Source: Colletes latitarsis | Taxonomy: Eukaryota > Arthropoda > Insecta > Hymenoptera > Colletidae | Direction: 5' to 3' | Assembly: GCF_051014445.1 (NCBI RefSeq) | Contig: NC_135146.1 | Coordinates: 4,402,001-4,466,000, forward strand | Length of the DNA: 64,000 nucleotides | Part shown: piece after piece, positions 44,101-55,826 of the stretch | Layout: every line of letters starts with the position of its first letter | How positions within the stretch are numbered: the first letter of the stretch is position 1 | Notes under the pieces: model-generated | The model's database searches: none | Seen by the model: only the letters and a program-made list of their open reading frames with translations | What the model was told of the DNA's origin: nothing | Program-made: the position numbers and the translations under genes

Positions 44101-45980
44101 GTCTGGCATTTGCCATCACCTGGCACATACTTTCGCATATTCCGTATACATGTTAGCCAGATCCTGGGCGTTTTCTGGTTTGGATCACGTAGTAATGAGG
44201 TACCACACTGAAACAGTGAGTAAAACCTGGATTCAATCTATATTTTAGAGGATAACACCGGTTAGATCAGGGTTAGGTCTGGTATTTGCCATCATCTGGC
44301 TCATACTTTCGCATTTTTCACCTACTTGTTGGCCAGATCCCGGTCGTTTTCTGGGTTGGATCACGTAGTAATATTGTACCACACTGAAGTGAGTTAAACC
44401 TGGATTCAATGTATATTTTAGAGGATAACACCGGTTAGGTCAGGGTTAGGTCTGGCATTTGCCATCACCTGGCACATGCTTTCGCATATTCCGTATACAT
44501 GTTAGCCAGATCCTGGGCGTTTTCTGGTTTGGATCACGTAGTAATGAGGTACCACACTGAAGCAGTGAGTTCATCTTGGCTTCAATCTACATTTTAGAGG
44601 ATAACATCGGTTAGGTCAGGGTTAACTCTGGCGTTTGCCATCATCTAGCTCATACTTTCGCATTTTTCGCCTACTTATTGCTTCTAGGTTGGATCACGTA
44701 GTAATGCGGTACCACACTGAAACTGGGAATTAATCCTGGATTCAATCTATATTTTAGAGGATAACACCTGTTAGGTCAGGGTTAGGTCTCGTATTTGCCA
44801 TTATTTGGCTCATACTTTCGCATTTTTGGCCTACTTGTTGGCCAGATCCTGGGCGTTTTCTATGTTGGATCGCGTAGCAATGAGGTACCACACTGAAACA
44901 GTGAGTTAATCTTGGCTTCAATCTACATTTTAGAGGATAACATCGGTTAGGTCAGGGTTACCTCTGGTATTTGCCATCATCTGGCTCATACTTTCGCATT
45001 TTCCGCATACTTGTTGGCCATGTCCCGGGCGTTTTCTGGTTTAGATCACGTAGTAATGTTGTACCACACTGAAGTGAGTTAAACCTGGATTCGATCTACA
45101 TTTTAGAGGATAACATCGGTTAGGTCAGGGTTACCTCTGGTATTTGCCATCATCTGGCTCATACTTTCGCATTTTCCGCATACTTGTTGGCCATGTCCCG
45201 GGCGTTTTCTGGTTTAGATCACGTAGTAATGTTGTACCACACTGAAGTGAGTTAAACCTGGATTCGATCTATATTTTAGAGGACAACACCGGTTAGGTTT
45301 GGGTTAGGTCTGGTATTTTCCATCATCAGGCTCATACTTTCGCATTTTTCGCATACTTGATTGCAAGATCCTGGGAGTTTTCTGGTTTGGATCACGTAGA
45401 AATGTTGTACCACACTGAAGTGAGTTAAACCTGGATTCGATCTATATTTTAGAGGACAACACCGGTTAGGTTTGGGTTAGGTCTGGTATTTGCCATCATC
45501 TGGCTCATACTTTCGCATTTTTCGCATACTTGTTGGCCAGAACCTGGGCGTTTTGTGGTTTGGATCACGTAGTAATGTGGTAACACACTGAAACTGGGAA
45601 TTAATCCTGGATTCAATCTATATTTTAGAGGATAACACCGGTTAGGTTTGGGTTAGGTCTGGTATTTGCCATCATCTGGCTCATACTTTCGCATTTTTCG
45701 CATACTTGTTGGCCAGAACCTGGGCGTTTTGTGGTTTGGATCACGTAGTAATGTGGTAACACACTGAAACTGGGAATTAATCCTGGATTCAATCTATATT
45801 TTAGAGGACAACACCGGTTAGGTTTTGGTTAGGTCTGGTATTTTCCATCATCTGGCTCATACTTTCGCATTTTTCGCATACTTGATTGCAAGATCCTGGG
45901 AGTTTTCTGGTTTGGATCACGTAGTAATGTTGTACCACACTGAAGTGAGTTAAACCTGGATTCGATCTATATTTTAGAGG

Positions 45981-47712
45981 ACAACAACGGTTAGGTTTGG
46001 GTTAGGGCTGTTATTTGCCAGCATCTGGCACATATTTTCGCATTTTTCACATACTTGTTCGCCAGATCCTGGGCGTTTTCTGGTTTGGGTCACGTAGTAA
46101 TGTGGTACCGCACTGCAACACTGAGTCAAATCTGGATTTAATCTATATTTTAGAGAATAACTCCGGTTAGGTCAGGCTTAGGTCCGGTATTTGCCATCAT
46201 CTGGCTCGTACTTTCGTATTTTTCGCCTACTTATTGCTTCTAGGTTGGATCACGTAGTAACGCGGTACCACACTGCAACAGTGAGATAAACCTGGATTCA
46301 GTCTATATTTTGGAGGATAACACCGGTTAGGTCAGGGTTAGGTCTGGTATTTGCCATCATCTGGCTCATACTTTCGCATTTTCCGCATACTTGTTGGCCA
46401 TGTCCCGGGCGTTTTCTGGTTTAGATCACGTAGTAATGTGGTACCACACTGAAACAGTGAGTAAAACCTGGATTCAATCTATATTTTAGAGGATAACACC
46501 GGTTAGATCAGGGTTAGGTCTGGTATTTGCCATCACCTGGCACATACTTTCGCATTTTTCGCATACTTGTTGGCCAGGTCCTGGGCCTTTTCTGGGTTGG
46601 ATCACGTAGTAATGTGGTACAACACTGCAACAGTGAGTTAAACCTGGATTCAATGTATATTTTAGAGGATAACACCGGTTAGGTCAGGGTTAGGTCTGGC
46701 ATTTGCCATCACCTGGCTCATACTTTCGCATTTTCCGCATACTTGTTGGCCATGTCCCGGGCGTTTTCTGGTTTAGATCACGTAGTAATGTTGTACCACA
46801 CTGAAGTGAGTTAAACCTGGATTCGATCTACATTTTAGAGGATAACATCGGTTAGGTCAGGGTTACCTCTGGTATTTGCCATCATCTGGCTCATACTTTC
46901 GCATTTTCCGCATACTTGTTGGCCATGTCCCGGGCGTTTTCTGGTTTAGATCACGTAGTAATGTTGTACCACACTGAAGTGAGTTAAACCTGGATTCGAT
47001 CTATATTTTAGAGGACAACACCGGTTAGGTTTGGGTTAGGTCTCGTATTTTCCATCATCAGGCTCATACTTTCGCATTTTTCGCATACTTGATTGCAAGA
47101 TCCTGGGAGTTTTCTGGTTTGGATCACGTAGTAATGTTGTACCACACTGAAGTGAGTTAAACCTGGATTCGATCTATATTTTAGAGGACAACACCGGTTA
47201 GGTTTGGGTTAGGTCTGGTATTTGCCATCATCTGGCTCATACTTTCGCATTTTTCGCATACTTGTTGGCCAGAACCTGGGCGTTTTGTGGTTTGGATCAC
47301 GTAGTAATGTGGTAACACACTGAAACTGGGAATTAATCCTGGATTCAATCTATATTTTAGAGGATAACACCGGTTAGGTTTGGGTTAGGTCTGGTATTTG
47401 CCATCATCTGGCTCATACTTTCGCATTTTTCGCATACTTGTTGGCCAGAACCTGGGCGTTTTGTGGTTTGGATCACGTAGTAATGTGGTAACACACTGAA
47501 ACTGGGAATTAATCCTGGATTCAATCTATATTTTAGAGGACAACACCGGTTAGGTTTTGGTTAGGTCTGGTATTTTCCATCATCTGGCTCATACTTTCGC
47601 ATTTTTCGCATACTTGATTGCAAGATCCTGGGAGTTTTCTGGTTTGGATCACGTAGTAATGTTGTACCACACTGAAGTGAGTTAAACCTGGATTCGATCT
47701 ATATTTTAGAGG
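45981..47712. repeat. Higher-order repeat of ten monomers (1732 bp)
   Basis: Bounded by the rare acaacaacggttagg at 45981 and 47713, each followed by gggctgttatttgccagc. The length fits ten 176-bp monomers minus one 16-bp deletion (near 46228) and four 3-bp deletions (near 46802, 46975, 47149 and 47670): 1760-16-12 = 1732. The unit is followed directly by an 11-monomer relative. Confidence 0.82.
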
Positions 47713-49604
47713 ACAACAACGGTTAGGTTTGTGTTAGGGCTGTTATTTGCCAGCATCTGGCACATATTTTCGCATTTTTCACATACTTGTTCGCCAGATC
47801 CTGGGCGTTTTCTGGTTTGGGTCACGTAGTAATGTGGTACCGCACTGCAACACTGAGTCAAATCTGGATTTAATCTATATTTTCGAGAATAACTCCGGTT
47901 AGGTCAGGCTTAGGTCCGGTATTTGCCATCATCTGGCTCGTACTTTCGTATTTTTCGCCTACTTATTGCTTCTAGGTTGGATCACGTAGTAACGCGGTAC
48001 CACACTGCAACAGTGAGATAAACCTGGATTCAGTCTATATTTTGGAGGATAACACCGGTTAGGTCAGGGTTAGGTCTGGTATTTGCCATCATCTGGCTCA
48101 TACTTTCGCATTTTCCGCATACTTGTTGGCCAGATCCCGGGCGTTTTCTGGGTTGGATCACGTAGTAATATTGTACCACACTGAAGTGAGTTAAACCTGG
48201 ATTCAATGTATATTTTAGAGGATAACACCGGTTAGGTCAGGGTTAGGTCTGGCATTTGCCATCACCTGGCACATGCTTTCGCATATTCCGTATACATGTT
48301 AGCCAGATCCTGGGCGTTTTCTGGTTTGGATCACGTAGTAATGAGGTACCACACTGAAGCAGTGAGTTCATCTTGGCTTCAATCTACATTTTAGAGGATA
48401 ACATCGGTTAGGTCAGGGTTAACTCTGGCGTTTGCCATCATCTAGCTCATACTTTCGCATTTTTCGCCTACTTATTGCTTCTAGGTTGGATCACGTAGTA
48501 ATGCGGTACCACACTGAAACTGGGAATTAATCCTGGATTCAATCTATATTTTAGAGGATAACACCTGTTAGGTCAGGGTTAGGTCTCGTATTTGCCATTA
48601 TTTGGCTCATACTTTCGCATTTTTGGCCTACTTGTTGGCCAGATCCTGGGCGTTTTCTATGTTGGATCACGTAGCAATGAGGTACCACACTGAAACAGTG
48701 AGTTAATCTTGGCTTCAATCTACATTTTAGAGGATAACATCGGTTAGGTCAGGGTTACCTCTGGTATTTGCCATCATCTGGCTCATACTTTCGCATTTTC
48801 CGCATACTTGTTGGCCATGTCCCGGGCGTTTTCTGGTTTAGATCACGTAGTAATGTTGTACCACACTGAAGTGAGTTAAACCTGGATTCGATCTATATTT
48901 TAGAGGACAACACCGGTTAGGTTTGGGTTAGGTCTGGTATTTTCCATCATCTGGCTCATACTTTCGCATTTTTCGCATACTTGATTGCAAGATCCTGGGA
49001 GTTTTCTGGTTTGGATCACGTAGTAATGTTGTACCACACTGAAGTGAGTTAAACCTGGATTCGATCTATATTTTAGAGGACAACACCGGTTAGGTTTGGG
49101 TTAGGTCTGGTATTTGCCATCATCTGGCTCATACTTTCGGATTTTTCGCATACTTGTTGGCCAGAACCTGGGCGTTTTGTGGTTTGGATCACGTAGTAAT
49201 GTGGTAACACACTGAAACTGGGAATTAATCCTGGATTCAATCTATATTTTAGAGGATAACACCGGTTAGGTTTGGGTTAGGTCTGGTATTTGCCATCATC
49301 TGGCTCATACTTTCGCATTTTTCGCATACTTGTTGGCCAGAACCTGGGCGTTTTGTGGTTTGGATCACGTAGTAATGTGGTAACACACTGAAACTGGGAA
49401 TTAATCCTGGATTCAATCTATATTTTAGAGGACAACACCGGTTAGGTTTTGGTTAGGTCTGGTATTTTCCATCATCTGGCTCATACTTTCGCATTTTTCG
49501 CATACTTGATTGCAAGATCCTGGGAGTTTTCTGGTTTGGATCACGTAGTAATGTTGTACCACACTGAAGTGAGTTAAACCTGGATTCGATCTATATTTTA
49601 GAGG
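47713..49604. repeat. Higher-order repeat of eleven monomers (1892 bp)
   Basis: Runs from acaacaacggttagg at 47713 to the same word at 49605. The length equals eleven monomers minus two 16-bp deletions (near 47963 and 48474) and four 3-bp deletions (near 48182, 48865, 49041 and 49566): 1936-32-12 = 1892. Its first monomers match the 46.0-kb unit closely. Its middle (about 48.14-49.1 kb) matches the segment around 44.34-45.4 kb, so it looks like a recombinant between two higher-order units. Confidence 0.8.
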
Positions 49605-51000
49605 ACAACAACGGTTAGGTTTGGGTTAGGGCTGTTATTTGCCAGCATCTGGCACATATTTTCGCATTTTTCACATACTTGTTCGCCAGATCCTGGGCGT
49701 TTTCTGGTTTGGGTCACGTAGTAATGTGGTACCGCACTGCAACACTGAGTCAAATCTGGATTTAATCTATATTTTAGAGAATAACTCCGGTTAGGTCAGG
49801 CTTAGGTCCGGTATTTGCCATCATCTGGCTCGTACTTTCGTATTTTTCGCCTACTTATTGCTTCTAGGTTGGATCACGTAGTAACGCGGTACCACACTGC
49901 AACAGTGAGATAAACCTGGATTCAGTCTATATTTTGGAGGATAACACCGGTTAGGTCAGGGTTAGGTCTGGTATTTGCCATCATCTGGCTCATACTTTCG
50001 CATTTTCCGCATACTTGTTGGCCATGTCCCGGGCGTTTTCTGGTTTAGATCACGTAGTAATGTGGTACCACACTGAAACAGTGAGTTAATCCTGGATTCG
50101 ATCTATATTTTAGAGGATAACACCGGTTAGGTTTGGGTTAGGTCTGGTATTTGCCATCATCTGGCTCATACTTTCGCATTTTTCGCATACTTGTTGGCCA
50201 GAACCTGGGCGTTTTGTGGTTTGGATCACGTAGTAATGTGGTAACACACTGAAACTGGGAATTAATCCTGGATTCAATCTATATTTTAGAGGATAACACC
50301 TGTTAGGTCAGGGTTAGGTCCCGTATTTGCCATTATTTGGCTCATACTTTCGCATTTTTGGCCTACTTGTTGGCCAGATCCTGGGCGTTTTCTATGTTGG
50401 ATCACGTAGCAATGAGGTACCACACTGAAACAGTGAGTTAATCTTGGCTTCAATCTACATTTTAGAGGATAACATCGGTTAGGTCAGGGTTACCTCTGGT
50501 ATTTGCCATCATCTGGCTCATACTTTCGCATTTTTCGCCTACTTGTTGGCCTGATCCTGGGCGTTTTCTGGTTTGGATCACGTAGTAATGTTGTACCACA
50601 CTGAAGTGAGTTAAACCTGGATTCGATCTATATTTTAGAGGACAACACCGGTTAGGTTTGGGTTAGGTCTGGTATTTTCCATCATCTGGCTCATACTTTC
50701 GCATTTTTCGCATACTTGATTGCAAGATCCTGGGAGTTTTCTGGTTTGGATCACGTACCAATGTGGTATCACACTGAAACAGTGAGTTAAACGTGGATTC
50801 AATCTATATTTTAGAGGATAACACCTGTTAGGTCAGGGTTAGGTCTCGTATTTGCCATCATCTGGCTCATACTTTCGCATTTTTCGCCTACTTGTTGGCC
50901 AGATCCTGGGCGTTTTCTGGTTTGGATCACGTAGTAATGAGGTACCACACTGAAACAGTGAGTTAATCTTGTCTTCAATCTACATTTTAGAGGATAACAT

Positions 51001-52104
51001 CGGCTAGGTCAGGGTTAGGTCTGGTATTTGCCATCATCTGGCTCATACTTTCGCATTTTTCGCATACTTGTTGGCCAGATCCGGGACGTTTTCTGGTTTG
51101 GATCACGTAGTAATGCGGTACCACACTGCCACATGAGTTAAACCAGGATTCAATCTATATTTTAGAGGATAACACCGGTTAGGTTTGGGTTAGGTCTGGT
51201 ATTTGCCATCATCTAGCTCATACTTTCACATTTTTCGCATACTTGTTGGCCAGATCCTGGGCGTTTTCTGGTTTGCTTCACGTAATAATGGGGTACCACA
51301 CTGATACAGTGAGTTAAGCCTGGATTCGATCTATATATTAGAGGGTAACACCGGTTAGGTTTGGGCTAGGTCTGGTATTTGCCATCATCTGGCCCATACT
51401 TTCGCATTTTTCGCATACTTGTTGGCCAGATCCTGGGCGTTTTCTGGTTTGAATCACATAGTAATGTGGTACCACACTGCCACATGAGTTAAACCTGGAT
51501 TCAATCTATATTTTTGAGGATAACACCGGTTAGGTCAGGGTTAGGTCTGGTATTTGCCATCGTCTGGCCCATACTTTCGCATTCTTCGCATACTTGTTGG
51601 CCATATCCTGGGCGCTTTCTGGTTTGGGTCACGTAGTAATGTGGTGCCACACTGCCACATGAGTTAAACCTGGATTCAATCTATATTTTAGAGGATAACA
51701 CCGGTTAGGTTTGGGCTAGGTCTGGTATTTGCCATCATCTGGCTGATAGTTTCGCATTTTTCGCATACTTGTTGGCCAAATCCTGGGCGTTTTCTGGTTT
51801 GGATCACGTAGTAATGTGGTTCTACACTGCATCAGTGAGTTAAACCTGGATACAATCTATATTTTAGAGGATAACACTGAATAGGTCAGGGTTAGGTCTG
51901 GTATTTGCCATAATCTGGTGCATACTTTCGCATTTCTCGCATACTTGTTGGCCAGATCCGGGACGTTTTCTGGTTTGGATCACGTAGTAATGCGGAACCA
52001 CACTGATACAGTGAGTTAAGCCTGGATTCGATCTATATATTAGAGGGTAACACCGGTTAGGTTTGGGTTAGGTCTGGTATTTGCCATCATCTAGCTCATA
52101 CTTT
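51001..52104. repeat. Satellite block D (left of the LINE)
   Basis: Monomers with ctgccacatgagttaaacc (about 51127, 51477 and 51652; one base shorter than ctgcaacagtgag) and with actgatacagtgagttaagcc followed by tctatatattagagggtaac. The same types continue on the far side of the LINE from 58088, so the LINE sits inside this block rather than at a domain boundary. Confidence 0.65.
52090..52104. repeat. Target site duplication, 3' side of the LINE
   Basis: tctagctcatacttt, 15 bp, identical to 58088-58102. Its last three T merge with the T run of the element tail, so the exact boundary is uncertain by up to three bases. It lies in the satellite segment that normally reads tctggctcatactttcgc. 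Confidence 0.9.
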
Positions 52105-52127
52105 TTTTTTTTTTTTTTTTTTTTTTT
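52105..52127 (-). other. Poly(A) tail of the LINE (T run on the plus strand)
   Basis: An uninterrupted run of 26 T at 52102-52127, of which about three belong to the target duplication, leaving about 23 tail residues. No AATAAA-type signal was seen just upstream on the element strand. The run is unbroken, which fits a recent insertion. Confidence 0.92.
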
Positions 52128-52644
52128 GTAGTGGGGAAAATCTTCGAAAGACTCCCTCCCACCTCCTTGGGGAGAGTTGGGAGGGGTGTGTGGGATTCCC
52201 CGCGCCCGTACAACGACAGGCGCGGGACCTACCCACTAAAAACCCCACGGTGACCCTTCGGCACGCTTTGGGAGGATACCGGGAATCGCTCGAAGCCATT
52301 CTTCCGGTATCCTCCCCGTGCCCGCGCTTTCGCGCCCATCCCCCGGGGGGACAATCGGTCCCCCCAGTAGACACACTGCCTCATAGCGGCGGGACGGGGC
52401 CACTCCATCCCGCCGCTATCCGTCCCGGGGCCGTGTTTAGTGGCGGCTGCGAGCCCCAACTCGCAACCGCCCGCGACCCCGTTTCCACCCCTCGGCGGCC
52501 GGGCGTTCATGGCCGCACCAGACCGCCGAGGGTGCCTCCCCTTGCGTCGGACCGGTAGGGGGAGGCACTCCTACCCCCAACCGGTCCGACCCGGCGCCGC
52601 CTGGCGGGAGGAGTGTCCCCTCAGGACCCCCCTCCCAGCCTAGG
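52128..52644 (-). other. LINE 3' UTR with several strong GC-rich hairpins
   Basis: Non-coding region between the ORF2 stop and the tail. Perfect inverted repeats seen: 52199-52206 with 52219-52226 (8 bp), 52271-52282 with 52314-52325 (12 bp, ggaggataccgg), 52383-52394 with 52408-52419 (12 bp, atagcggcggga), and 52548-52556 with 52580-52588 (9 bp, cggaccggt, with further G/C pairing inside). In the R1/R2 type of LINE the 3' UTR RNA is commonly what the element's own RT recognises, so these stems are candidates for that role; that is inference. Short open frames here on both strands have no recognisable content. Confidence 0.8.
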
Positions 52645-54189
52645 TCATCCGCCACGCCGAGGCGGCCGCCCGCGACGCCTCGCGACCGGGCGACGACCTC
52701 GGGCCACCGCACGAGCGCGCGCTTCAGCACGCCGCTGAAGCTCGCGCTCCCTCCCCGCGGCCTCCTTCTGCAACATTACGTTCTCGCAGAAGGAGGCCAC
52801 GGCCCTCCACTTCTCCTCGCTGCCGAGCATGGCGCGCACCACGCCCGGCAGCGAGACATCCCGCCCGACGACGCCGACCAGGACACGGCGCTCCCCCTCC
52901 CACGCGGGGCATACCTCCAGGGTATGATCCGCCGTGTCCTGCTCAGCGTCGCAGTGGCAGCAACGCGCCGTCGGCTCCTTCCCTATCCGGCACAGGTATC
53001 TTCCGAAGCTGCCATGCCCGGAAAATACCTGTGCCAGCCGGTAGGTGAGGCTGCCATGGCCTCTGTCCAGCCACTCCTTCAGGAGTGGCCGAACAGCCCC
53101 GACAGTCCGGTGCCCCGCGGTTGGCAGAGCCAGCCGCTCCTGCCACGCGAGCAACACGGACTGCCGGGCCTGGCGCTTCAAATCGCCCCAAGCAGGTTCC
53201 TGCCCGCCCGGGACCGCCCCCACCCCCGCGCGACGGTCGACGCGTCGCCGGTACATCACCGCGTGCGACCGCGCGAGCAGGTCCATGGGCGGCATCCCCG
53301 CTAGAACCGTCGCCGCCTCATGTGACATGGTCCGATACCCGCGGACGACCCTGAGCGCCATGCGCCTCTGCACCCGACGCAGCATAGTCATGCTGCGCCG
53401 GGAGGCAGCCAGGTCGTCCGCCCAGACGGGGGCCCCGTATAGGGCCACCGACTGGACCATTGCCACATAGAGGCGACGAACTCGGCCCGCCGGGCCCCCC
53501 AGGTTGGGCAGGATCCGGCCCAGAGCCGCAACCATCCTTTCCAACCGGGGGACCAGGCAGCGGAAATGCTTCTCGAAACGCCAGTGGCTATCGAGGATCA
53601 GCCCTAGATACCTGATCTGGGGCTTCACCTCGATGTCAGCCCCACCCACCCGAATCAGAGGGGGTGGCGGATCCTGCCGAGGTGAATGAAACGCAATCAC
53701 CTCGGTCTTATGGACCGCCACCGTCATCCCCATCCCCCTGATCCGGTCGACGACGCGTTGCGACCCCTCCTCCGCGCGACGCATGGCCCTCCCCCAGTGC
53801 GCCCCGACGGCCAGCACCAGTGTGTCATCCGCATAACACACCGTGCTGACACCGTCGGGGAGGCCGGCCCGCAACACCGAGTCGTACGCGATGTTCCACA
53901 GGAGTGGCCCGAGGACCGACCCCTGCGGAACACCGCAGTACACCTCCCTCCGCATATCACCATCCCGGCCCGGATACTCGATCCACCTGCCGCGGAGATA
54001 ATCCCCGACGACCGCCCTGAGACAAGGGGGGACTCGATGATATTCGAGTCCCCTCCTTATCTCTTCCCAGGGGAGGGTGTTAAAGGCATTGGCAATATCC
54101 AAGGATATTGCCAATGCCACCCCTCCCCGGGAGACGGCCGCCTCCGAGAGGGCCCTCACACGACCTATCGCGTCGATAGTCGATCGGCC
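52645..54189 (-). pseudogene. LINE ORF2, 3' part: reverse transcriptase core and C-terminal zinc finger (frameshifted off its 5' part)
   Basis: C-terminal half of the ORF2 polyprotein. Counting residues from the codon at 54159 (a GTG, not a true start): RT motif A SLDIANAFN at about 19-27 with the catalytic Asp at 21, motif B GVPQGSVLGPLLWN at about 76-89, motif C YADD at 109-112 holding the two metal-binding Asp, KTEVIAF at about 151-157, and YLGLILD at about 184-190. A thumb/connection region follows, then a CCHC finger (C400, C403, H412, C417) and a basic Arg-rich tail. All RT catalytic residues are present. The frame joins the endonuclease frame only across the C run at 54188-54193, where one base appears to be missing. 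As read, this half has no start codon of its own and would not be translated. Confidence 0.9.
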
Positions 54190-55826
54190 CCCCGGAAACC
54201 GAACTGGCAGTCGGCCAGACCGGGATCACCCCGCGACAGGTGCTCGACGAGGCGGGCAGCAATCACACGCTCGAAGAGCTTGCCCACCTCGTCGAGGAGA
54301 CAAATGGGCCGGTATGCGGAGGGAGACTCCGCGGGCCGACCCTCCTTCCGGAGGAGGACCATCCTCGCCACCTTCCAACTGGGGGGGAATCGCCCGTCCC
54401 TCAGGCAGCGGTCGAACGACCGCCTGAGGTCGGCCCCAAGGACGCCCTGGGTCAAGACCCAAACCCGGCCGGGCACACCATCCGGACCCGGGGCCGTGTT
54501 ACGGACCCCGAGCCGTCTGATGGCCGCTGCCAGCTCCTCCTGCGTGACCCCCAGCTCGGCCGTCCACTCCACTGGGACAGCCGCCGCCGCCGGAGGACGC
54601 GGTCCCCTCTCCCCAATTGGGAAGAGTGTATTGACCACGTCCTCCAGCAGCCGGGGGTCAAGACCCTCGGTGACGGGGCGCGCCCACGGGCGGAGCTTAT
54701 TCAGCACCACCTTATATGGGCGCCCCCATGGATCGTCATCAAGGGTTTGGAGGAGCTCCTTCCATGCCTGGGTCTTGGCCCGTTTGATGGCGACCTGCAG
54801 AGCAACCCGCGCCACGCGGTATGCTCCATACAGGTCATCAGCTGCCCTCGCTCGCGCCACGCCGTCGCCTGTACGTTGACGACGGCGCGCGCGGGTGTAC
54901 TGGCGTCGGGCGCGGACAGTCGCGACTCGCAACTCCGCGATCGCGTCCGACCACCAGTACACCGCCCGGCGAGGAGAAGCCCGCCCGACCCGAGGCATCG
55001 CTGCGTCGCAAATACCCGCGACCAATGCTCCGAGCCGGGCGACCTCCTCCTCTATGCTCGGCAACTCGGCCGCTCCCTGCGGCCAAGTTGCAGCGAGGGC
55101 AGCTGCCATCAGGGCGTCCTTGTCCAGGCGCCGAAGCGCCCAGCGGCGTGGTGGGGCGCCACGCAGGCGGCCGTGTCGGGATGCACTCGCGGCGGCAGAG
55201 ACCTCCATCCGAATGTACCGGTGATCGGAGAGTGTCTCTGCCCCCGCGACCACGTGCCAACCCGACACCATGCGCACGGCGTTGGGGGTCGCGAATCCAA
55301 CATCCACGATGGACCCCCCATATCGCCGCACGCATGTGTGCTCCGACCCCCGGTTCAATACCCGGAGGTCGAGCCCCGCCGCCCAATCGCCCAGGATCCC
55401 GCCGCGAACGGAGGTCCTGGGGGATCCCCAAGCCACCGACTTGGCATTAAAATCCCCCAGGACCAGCACCGGCCGGGCCGCGTAGCGCTGCACGCATGCC
55501 GCGACCTCGGCCAAGTACAGCTCGAACGCAGCGTGACCGCTACGGGGCGAAATGTAGCACCCCACCACAGCGACTCCCCCCCAGTCCACGGCGACGAATC
55601 CCCGACCGCGCTCCAACAAGGAGAACGGTGGGGACCCGTCGCCCCCTCCCCATACCGTCGCCACCAAGCCGTCCGCGTCGCCCACCCAATGAGGGTGATC
55701 AGGGACGCGGTACGGCTCGGCGGCGACCGCCAGGCCAACCCCCCACTCCGCGAGGACTTGGGACATCAAGTCCTGTGCCGCGCGGCAGTGGTTGAGGTTG
55801 GCCTGGAGGAGGAGGCGGGGCGGCAT
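54165..55826 (-). CDS. LINE ORF2, 5' part: APE-type endonuclease and start of reverse transcriptase
   Basis: 553 codons from ATG at 55826 to a premature stop at 54165. The N-terminal 210 residues are an apurinic-like endonuclease that would nick the genomic target: QANLN with Asn10/Asn12, Glu37 in AAEPYR, YISPRSG at 91-97, GDFN at 124-127, Asp175 in SIVDVGF, and SDH at 200-202. All expected catalytic positions are present. A long linker follows. Then comes the start of the RT domain, with NTAPGPDGVPG and the SAYRPICLLDEVGKLFERV segment, ending just after QFGFR. The last seven residues before the stop are out of frame. With the part at 52645-54189 the full ORF2 would be about 1060 residues, a normal size for R1-clade ORF2. 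The start overlaps the ORF1 stop by one base. As read, the product would have endonuclease but no RT. Confidence 0.92.
   Translation of the reverse strand: MPPRLLLQANLNHCRAAQDLMSQVLAEWGVGLAVAAEPYRVPDHPHWVGDADGLVATVWGGGDGSPPFSLLERGRGFVAVDWGGVAVVGCYISPRSGHAAFELYLAEVAACVQRYAARPVLVLGDFNAKSVAWGSPRTSVRGGILGDWAAGLDLRVLNRGSEHTCVRRYGGSIVDVGFATPNAVRMVSGWHVVAGAETLSDHRYIRMEVSAAASASRHGRLRGAPPRRWALRRLDKDALMAAALAATWPQGAAELPSIEEEVARLGALVAGICDAAMPRVGRASPRRAVYWWSDAIAELRVATVRARRQYTRARRRQRTGDGVARARAADDLYGAYRVARVALQVAIKRAKTQAWKELLQTLDDDPWGRPYKVVLNKLRPWARPVTEGLDPRLLEDVVNTLFPIGERGPRPPAAAAVPVEWTAELGVTQEELAAAIRRLGVRNTAPGPDGVPGRVWVLTQGVLGADLRRSFDRCLRDGRFPPSWKVARMVLLRKEGRPAESPSAYRPICLLDEVGKLFERVIAARLVEHLSRGDPGLADCQFGFRGADRLSTR
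54188..54193 (-). other. Frameshift site in ORF2 (six-base C run; G run on the element strand)
   Basis: The endonuclease/RT-start frame and the RT-core frame meet here. The frame read upstream keeps RT sense through QFGFR, then becomes nonsense and stops at 54165. The next frame carries RT sense from GRST onward. The change needed is one base in the homopolymer (six where seven would keep the frame). No second lesion was seen. Either a real inactivating deletion or a homopolymer sequencing error explains it. Confidence 0.85.

Larger units (their letters stand above)
38106..51000. repeat. Satellite block C: higher-order repeat domain with 160-bp and 173-bp monomers
   Basis: The domain is defined by monomers with cctacttattgcttctaggttgg (16 bp shorter than standard), cttgattgcaagatcctgggag, ccatgtcccgggcgttttctgg, cgaaccagg-type changes such as ttaaaccggggtccgatc, and actgaagtgag (3 bp shorter). 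From 38.1 to about 41.2 kb the ttctatgttgg form and ggggtccgatcaatac monomers dominate. From about 41.2 to 51 kb the ttctaggttgg and gaagtgag forms dominate, in 10- to 11-monomer higher-order units. The right boundary is approximate. Confidence 0.72.
1..52104. repeat. 176-bp satellite array, left arm (about 296 monomers)
   Basis: Head-to-tail tandem copies with a 176-bp period. The word gtagtaatg and its variants recur at 241, 417, 593 and 769, and a consensus counted base by base is exactly 176. Taking the unit to start at ggttagg, it contains in order: two TTAGG-type 11-mers (about 3-24), a T/C-rich stretch with cgcatttttcgcatac, ttggccagatcctgggcg, a 12-bp palindrome tgtggtaccaca (about 113-124), cagtgagttaaacctgg, and tctatattttagagg. 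The monomers differ at recurrent diagnostic positions that define local domains. No unrelated DNA was seen in this arm. It looks like centromeric, pericentromeric or subtelomeric heterochromatin; the sequence alone cannot say which. Copy number is length divided by 176. Confidence 0.97.

Noticed and set aside
1..52104. CRISPR array or bacterial repeat
   Set aside because: The repeats are whole 176-bp monomers without unique spacers, and the window carries a eukaryotic LINE.
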